64,000 nt of DNA, from assembly GCF_000367345.1 (NCBI RefSeq), contig NZ_BARE01000017.1, positions 1 through 64,000 on the forward strand, written 5' to 3'. The notes beneath the pieces are model-generated. The model saw nothing but the letters and a program-made list of their open reading frames with translations. It ran no database searches and was not told the DNA's origin. Positions 59,897-64,000 of this stretch are shown here, piece after piece (position 1 is the stretch's first letter; each line of letters starts with the position of its first letter). The stretch comes from Sphingobium xenophagum NBRC 107872. Lineage in GTDB: Bacteria > Pseudomonadota > Alphaproteobacteria > Sphingomonadales > Sphingomonadaceae. Both the position numbers and the translations under genes were made by a program.

Positions 59897-61251
59897 TGGC
59901 GCAGGGGTGGCGGCGGCTGCGCCTATGGTCGCAAAGTCTGGTGGGCCAGATCATCCTGATCGTCGCGCTGGCGCTGTTTGTCGCGCAGGCGATCAATTTC
60001 ACGCTGCTGTTTCGTGAACGGACCCGGCTGGAACTGACCGGCCAGACGGCCCCTGCCGTCTATCGCGTGATCGATGCGCTCGACAACCGGCCCGACCGTC
60101 CCGCCCCGCCGCGCATGCGCGCGCGCTTCGTCCAGGGCACGCCGACGCTGGAAGGACAGCCGCGCCCGGACATCGAACGGCGCGCGATGGCGATGTTCGA
60201 TGATATTGGCCTCAATATCCTGAATGTTCGCGTGGTGCAGGATGACGCCATCATGCCCCTGCGCCGCTGGGAACGCATCCGCATTCGCGCCAATGGCGAT
60301 CGTCCGCACGACCATCGCGTCGCGCGGCTGACGCTGGCGGCGGAATATGAAACGGGCAAATGGGTGGTGACGCAGGCGCGCACCGGTGACCGGCCGCAAC
60401 GCTTTGGCGGCTGGCTGGTCGGTCAGACGCTCATCCTCTACGTCATCGTCCTGCTGCCGCTGCTGTGGGTCGGCAGCCGGCTGGCGCGTCCGTTGAAGCA
60501 GCTCACCGGCTCTGCCCTGCAATTTGCCCGCACCGGCGCGGCCGATCCGGTCGATGAACGCGGCCCGGGCGACGTGCGCGACCTCACCATGGCGTTCAAC
60601 GCCATGCGATCGCGCATCATCGCCATGCTGGACGAGAAAGACCGGATGCTGGGCGCGATCGGCCATGACCTGCGCACGCCGCTCGCTTCGCTGCGGGTCC
60701 GCGCCGAATCGGTCGAAGATGATGGCGAACGGGCGCGCATGTCCGAAACCATCGAGGAAATGAACCGGATGCTGGAGGACATCCTCTCGCTCGCCCGCGC
60801 CGGGCGCAGTACCGAAGCCGCGCAGAAGGTCGATCTCGCCAGCCTCGCCGACGCGGTGGTGGAAGATTTCATCGAACTGGGGTCGCCGGTCGCCATGACC
60901 GACAGCGATCGCGCCGTCGCCTTCGTCCGCCCGCAGCAGATCCGCCGCGCGCTCCGCAACCTCATCGAAAACGCCATCGTCTATGGCGATCGCGCGCATG
61001 TGTCGGTCAGCCGCGAAGGGGCGATGATCCGCATCGCTGTGGCCGACGAAGGACCGGGCATTGCCGCGGATCGCATGGACGAAATGCTCGAACCCTTCAC
61101 CCGGCTGGAAGGGTCACGCAATCGGGAAACCGGCGGGGCCGGGCTGGGGCTGGCGCTGGTGCGCGCGATCATGGCGGAGCATCAGGGCCAATTGCGGCTG
61201 GCGAACCGACCGGGCGGCGGACTGGAAGCCAGTCTCCTATTGCCGGGTTGA
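59896..61251 (+). CDS. EnvZ-like membrane histidine kinase
   Basis: About 451 residues. First membrane segment VGQIILIVALALFVAQAINFTLLF, a periplasmic part of ~150 residues rich in Arg/Asp, second segment (LILYVIVLLPLLWVGSRLA), HAMP (RPLKQLTGSALQFARTG), H-box AIGHDLRTPLASLRVRAESV, N-box RRALRNLIENAIVYGDR, G-boxes VADEGPGIA and GGAGLGLALVRAIMAEH. Signal unknown; a calcium-binding protein is encoded just upstream but behind a terminator. Confidence 0.93.
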   Translation: MAQGWRRLRLWSQSLVGQIILIVALALFVAQAINFTLLFRERTRLELTGQTAPAVYRVIDALDNRPDRPAPPRMRARFVQGTPTLEGQPRPDIERRAMAMFDDIGLNILNVRVVQDDAIMPLRRWERIRIRANGDRPHDHRVARLTLAAEYETGKWVVTQARTGDRPQRFGGWLVGQTLILYVIVLLPLLWVGSRLARPLKQLTGSALQFARTGAADPVDERGPGDVRDLTMAFNAMRSRIIAMLDEKDRMLGAIGHDLRTPLASLRVRAESVEDDGERARMSETIEEMNRMLEDILSLARAGRSTEAAQKVDLASLADAVVEDFIELGSPVAMTDSDRAVAFVRPQQIRRALRNLIENAIVYGDRAHVSVSREGAMIRIAVADEGPGIAADRMDEMLEPFTRLEGSRNRETGGAGLGLALVRAIMAEHQGQLRLANRPGGGLEASLLLPG

Positions 61252-61274
61252 GGCTCGATAGGGCGGGCTGTCCA

Positions 61275-62357
61275 TCAAACCGCCAGCCTGTCCTTCACCT
61301 GCCTGGCCCGCACCTCTTCCAGTCTTTTGGATCGTTCCTCCAGATAGACCTTGATCATCGCCACGATCGGATCGGCCAGAAACAGCCCCATGATCCCGAA
61401 CAGCGCGCCAAACAAAATCTGCGCCGCCAGCACCAGCGCCGGGGCCAGATCGGTGGCCTTCTTCGCCACCATCGGCACAATCAGATAGCCATCGACCAGT
61501 TGCACCGCCAGATAGACGCCAAAGGCATAAAGGCCCGTGTTGGTCCCGCCCGAAAAGCCGACCAGGATGATCAGCACGCCGGAAATGATCGATCCGATAT
61601 TGGGCAAAAAGGCGAAGAGGCCGGTCAATATGCCCAACAGCCCCGCCATCGGCACGCCGCCCGCCCATAGCAGCAGCGAGGTACCGACCCCTTCCACCGT
61701 CATGCCGATCAGCCGCCCGGCCATCAGCCGTCGCAACGTCCAGCCCATCTTGTCGGCGATGGCGTAGAAATGGCTGCGCTTGTCCATCGGCAGCATCCAG
61801 GCGACCCCGCGTTCGTACAGCTTGGGATCGACCGCGATGAAAATCGCCAGCACCAGCATCATCACCCCGCTGGTGATCGCGCCGACCGCGGTGCCGACCG
61901 CTGCCGTCACCCGGCCCATGGAACTCATCGCCTGGCTGGCCAGGCTCTTCAGATCCTCCGGCGTCGTCGACACGCCCATCTGCTGCATCCAGCCGCCCAC
62001 CCGCGCGACCTGCGCTTCGACGATGCTCCGCATCGCCTGCGCCTGCTCCATCAGGCTCGATCCGGTAAGGTAGAAGGTCCAGGCCATGAAGGCGACGGCG
62101 CCCAGCAGCACGATCGTCAAGCGCCAGCCGCGCGCGATCGGCAATATGCGGTTCAACAGCCGCGCCCCGCCATCCATCATCGTCGCCAGCACCAGCGCGC
62201 CCAGAACCAGCAGGATCGGCTGGGCCAGCAGGGCGATCAGCCCTATGACGATGGCGAAGGCAAACCATACGCCCGCACGCTGCAATTCATGCGCGACCAG
62301 CGGGCTGCGCACTTCGCTGGGACCGGGCGCCTCGACATGATGTTGCGTGTCGCTCAA
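61275..62357 (-). CDS. AI-2E-family (PerM/TqsA-type) membrane transporter
   Basis: 360 residues, about seven to eight membrane segments: VWFAFAIVIGLIALLAQPILLVLGALVLATMM (first hairpin, in two helices), LTIVLLGAVAFMAWTFYL, a long amphipathic middle region, then LLGILTGLFAFLPNIGSIISG (family signature), YLAVQLVDGYLIVPMV and GALFGIMGLFLADPIVAMI. The family includes quorum-signal exporters and sodium/proton antiporters; substrate cannot be told. It lies 24 bases downstream of lepB on the same strand. Confidence 0.9.
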   Translation of the reverse strand: MSDTQHHVEAPGPSEVRSPLVAHELQRAGVWFAFAIVIGLIALLAQPILLVLGALVLATMMDGGARLLNRILPIARGWRLTIVLLGAVAFMAWTFYLTGSSLMEQAQAMRSIVEAQVARVGGWMQQMGVSTTPEDLKSLASQAMSSMGRVTAAVGTAVGAITSGVMMLVLAIFIAVDPKLYERGVAWMLPMDKRSHFYAIADKMGWTLRRLMAGRLIGMTVEGVGTSLLLWAGGVPMAGLLGILTGLFAFLPNIGSIISGVLIILVGFSGGTNTGLYAFGVYLAVQLVDGYLIVPMVAKKATDLAPALVLAAQILFGALFGIMGLFLADPIVAMIKVYLEERSKRLEEVRARQVKDRLAV

Positions 62358-62381
62358 ACCCGATACCCCTTTGGTCTTTGA

Positions 62382-63293
62382 CTATTTCGGGTCGGTAACG
62401 CTCGCTGGCCGCAGGCTGTTCCCGGCCCGGCCGCTACGCAGTGACCGGACCCAGCTCAGCGGGTTCCATGTCGTGTCGCCGTCCAGGCTGAAGGTGATGA
62501 ATTCGGCCCGCCCGCCAATCGCCTCCCATGGCACGGGCCCGCCCAACCCATTTTCTTCCAGCGGTGCGCGGCTGTCGGCGCTATTGTCGCGATTGTCGCC
62601 CATCAGGAACACATGGTTGGCGGGCACCCTGACCGGCCCATACCAGTCGAGCGCGCTCGGCCCCATGTCGATCGTGAGGTAGGTCTTGCCATTGGGCAGG
62701 ATTTCCTGCCGCACCGGCAATTCGCAATAGTCCTTGCCGTCCGGGCCGCTGACCCGCGCGCCGGGGAATTGCATCGGCGAACAGGGCGCGTTGGCATCGA
62801 CGGGCAGACGCAGCGTTTTCAGGGCCTTCTGCTTCACCGGCACGCCGTTCAGCACCACCTGCCCACCGCGCACCTCGACAATGTCGCCAGGCAGGCCGAT
62901 CACCCGCTTGATATAATCTTCCCGCCGGTTCTGCGGCGACACGATGACGATGTCGCCGCGTTGGGGCATGCGCCCGAACAAACGCCCTTTCAGGAAGGGG
63001 AGGGGGTGGAAGCTGGGCGAGACATAGGACCAGCCATAGGGGAATTTGCTCACCACCAGCCGGTCGCCGGTCAGCAGCACCGGCATCATCGATTCGGACG
63101 GGATATAGAAAGGCTTGGCGACGAAGCTGTGAAAGGCCAGCACCGCCAGAATCAGCAGCGACAGGCTTTTGACTTCCTGCCACCAATTGACCCAGGGCGC
63201 GGGCGCCTTTGCTTCCGGTGCAGGCATGTCGTCGTGCAGGTCGGTTGCCGTCATGGGGGTCTGCTCGCTGGGATCGGGGGGCAGGGCGCTCAC
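62382..63293 (-). CDS. lepB: Signal peptidase I
   Basis: About 303 residues. One membrane segment ([16 protein letters not shown]) precedes the catalytic Ser in [15 protein letters not shown]; the catalytic Lys is in [30 protein letters not shown] is box E. It cleaves Sec/Tat signal peptides at the periplasmic face. GTG 63293 overlaps the acpS stop by four bases; ATG 63254 is an alternative. Gene order pdxJ-acpS-lepB is typical of alphaproteobacteria. Confidence 0.95.
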   Translation of the reverse strand: MSALPPDPSEQTPMTATDLHDDMPAPEAKAPAPWVNWWQEVKSLSLLILAVLAFHSFVAKPFYIPSESMMPVLLTGDRLVVSKFPYGWSYVSPSFHPLPFLKGRLFGRMPQRGDIVIVSPQNRREDYIKRVIGLPGDIVEVRGGQVVLNGVPVKQKALKTLRLPVDANAPCSPMQFPGARVSGPDGKDYCELPVRQEILPNGKTYLTIDMGPSALDWYGPVRVPANHVFLMGDNRDNSADSRAPLEENGLGGPVPWEAIGGRAEFITFSLDGDTTWNPLSWVRSLRSGRAGNSLRPASVTDPK

Positions 63294-63691
63294 AGCGGCA
63301 CCGCCTCTATGATGACAAAGGCCTGCGCCCATGGATGATCGTCGGTTAGCGTCAGATGAATGACCGGCTTGTGACCTGCTGGCATCATGCTCTCCAGCCG
63401 CGCCAGCGCCCCGCCGGTCAGCGCCAGCGTCGGCGCGCCCGATGGCGCGTTGACGACGCCGATGTCCTTCATGAACACGCCGCGTTTGAACCCGGTCCCG
63501 ACCGCCTTGGAAAAGGCTTCCTTGGCGGCGAACCGCTTGGCCAGCGTCCCTGCCTTGGTGAAGGGGCGGCGATTGGCCTTGGCCTGCTCGACATCTGTAA
63601 ATACGCGCTGTTCGAATCGCACGCCGAAGCGGTCGAGAGAATTCTGGATACGCTCGATGTTACAGAGGTCGGAACCGAGGCCGATGATCAC
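63290..63691 (-). CDS. acpS: Holo-[acyl-carrier-protein] synthase
   Basis: 133 residues. [15 protein letters not shown] holds the Mg2+-binding Asp; [25 protein letters not shown] the conserved WAAKEAxxKAxG-type helix (here [11 protein letters not shown]); [12 protein letters not shown] the C-terminal block. It transfers phosphopantetheine from CoA to acyl carrier protein. It overlaps pdxJ (ATGA) and lepB. Confidence 0.97.
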   Translation of the reverse strand: MIIGLGSDLCNIERIQNSLDRFGVRFEQRVFTDVEQAKANRRPFTKAGTLAKRFAAKEAFSKAVGTGFKRGVFMKDIGVVNAPSGAPTLALTGGALARLESMMPAGHKPVIHLTLTDDHPWAQAFVIIEAVPL

Positions 63692-64000
63692 CGCGCCAGA
63701 TCCATCTGCCGCCGCATCTCTCTGATACTGCCTTCCAGCCCGCCGAAGATCGCCTCGCCGATCAGAAAATGGCCGATATTGAGTTCGGCGACCTGCGGGA
63801 TGGCGGCGATGGGGGCGACATTGTCGAAGGTCAGGCCATGCCCGGCATGGGGCTCTATCCCGTTCCTGGCCGCCAGCGCAGCCGCATCGGCAATCTTGCG
63901 CAATTCCGCCGCCCGCGCCTCGCCGCCCAGATGGGCATAGGCGCCGGTATGAAATTCCACCACCGGCGCGCCCAGCCGGATCGCCGCGTCAATCTGGGCC
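63688..64000 (-). CDS. pdxJ: Pyridoxine 5'-phosphate synthase (C-terminal part, cut by window edge)
   Basis: About the last 103 residues are present; the start lies beyond base 64000. Visible blocks: [41 protein letters not shown] and [24 protein letters not shown], the phosphate-binding C-terminal part of the TIM barrel. It condenses 1-deoxy-xylulose-5-phosphate with aminoacetone phosphate in vitamin B6 synthesis. The overlap with acpS shows co-translation. Confidence 0.96.
   Translation of the reverse strand, partial: AQIDAAIRLGAPVVEFHTGAYAHLGGEARAAELRKIADAAALAARNGIEPHAGHGLTFDNVAPIAAIPQVAELNIGHFLIGEAIFGGLEGSIREMRRQMDLAR

Overview
The window reads as a chromosomal segment of a sphingomonad-type alphaproteobacterium (Sphingobium, Sphingomonas or Novosphingobium). 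The basis is high GC, frequent TTG/GTG starts, large TonB-dependent receptors, the pdxJ-acpS-lepB order, a short-chain-fatty-acyl-type XRE regulator, Mpo1-like DUF962 and DUF4169 proteins, and KDO/Lpt genes. Nearly all of it is single-copy coding DNA. I saw no insertion sequence, phage, CRISPR array or rRNA. The first and last genes are cut by the window edges.

Region 1 (1-12617) is a polysaccharide-utilisation-like locus for a sulfated glycan. It holds two LacI-type regulators, three different secreted Cys-type sulfatases, a secreted GH3 glycosidase, a large TonB-dependent receptor and a secreted aldose-epimerase-like protein. The receptor and the second sulfatase share an almost identical promoter/operator (TTGACAGCGCTGCCA). 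A related AGCGCT palindrome lies between the divergent first sulfatase and GH3. Together they suggest a small regulon: outer-membrane uptake, desulfation, glycoside cleavage, sugar isomerisation.

Region 2 (12593-20290) is a LysR-controlled amino-acid or amine catabolic cluster. It encodes a DSD1/D-threonine-aldolase-type PLP enzyme, RidA, a double-GNAT protein, two FAD-dependent amine/amino-acid oxidoreductases and an aldehyde dehydrogenase. Region 3 (20334-25223) has a DUF6445 protein and a PhoD phosphatase/TonB-receptor pair preceded by a Pho-box-like sequence.

Region 4 (25460-43433) is mixed housekeeping: tRNA-Ser(GGA), cyclophilin, ald, TauE/SafE permease, a two-component operon with a third secreted gene, a phospholipase-D/cardiolipin-synthase-like protein, rpoZ, ung and a class-A-beta-lactamase-like protein with an unusual omega loop. 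It continues with an Mpo1-like protein, a cell-envelope group (two FemAB/CelD-type acyltransferases, a JmjC-like protein, a nucleotide-sugar epimerase) and kdsD-kdsB-phosphatase. Region 5 (43450-50353) has lptA-lptC-RNase-D-like, a glycine-rich double cold-shock protein, a MASE1-PAS-GGDEF diguanylate cyclase, and an XRE/ScfR-type regulator with a striking dyad operator at its start.

Region 6 (50416-64000) has a Pit phosphate transporter with a Nudix-DUF47 fusion and a Pho-box-like site, a LysR, tRNA-Gly(TCC), a third LacI, DUF4169 and an Ala/Pro-rich membrane protein. It continues with argG, a PAS/mini-chemoreceptor whose ribosome-binding site lies inside a 12-bp hairpin, a five-EF-hand protein, a two-component system, an AI-2E-family permease, and lepB-acpS-pdxJ. 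All functions are read from motifs and recall of families; no database search was run.
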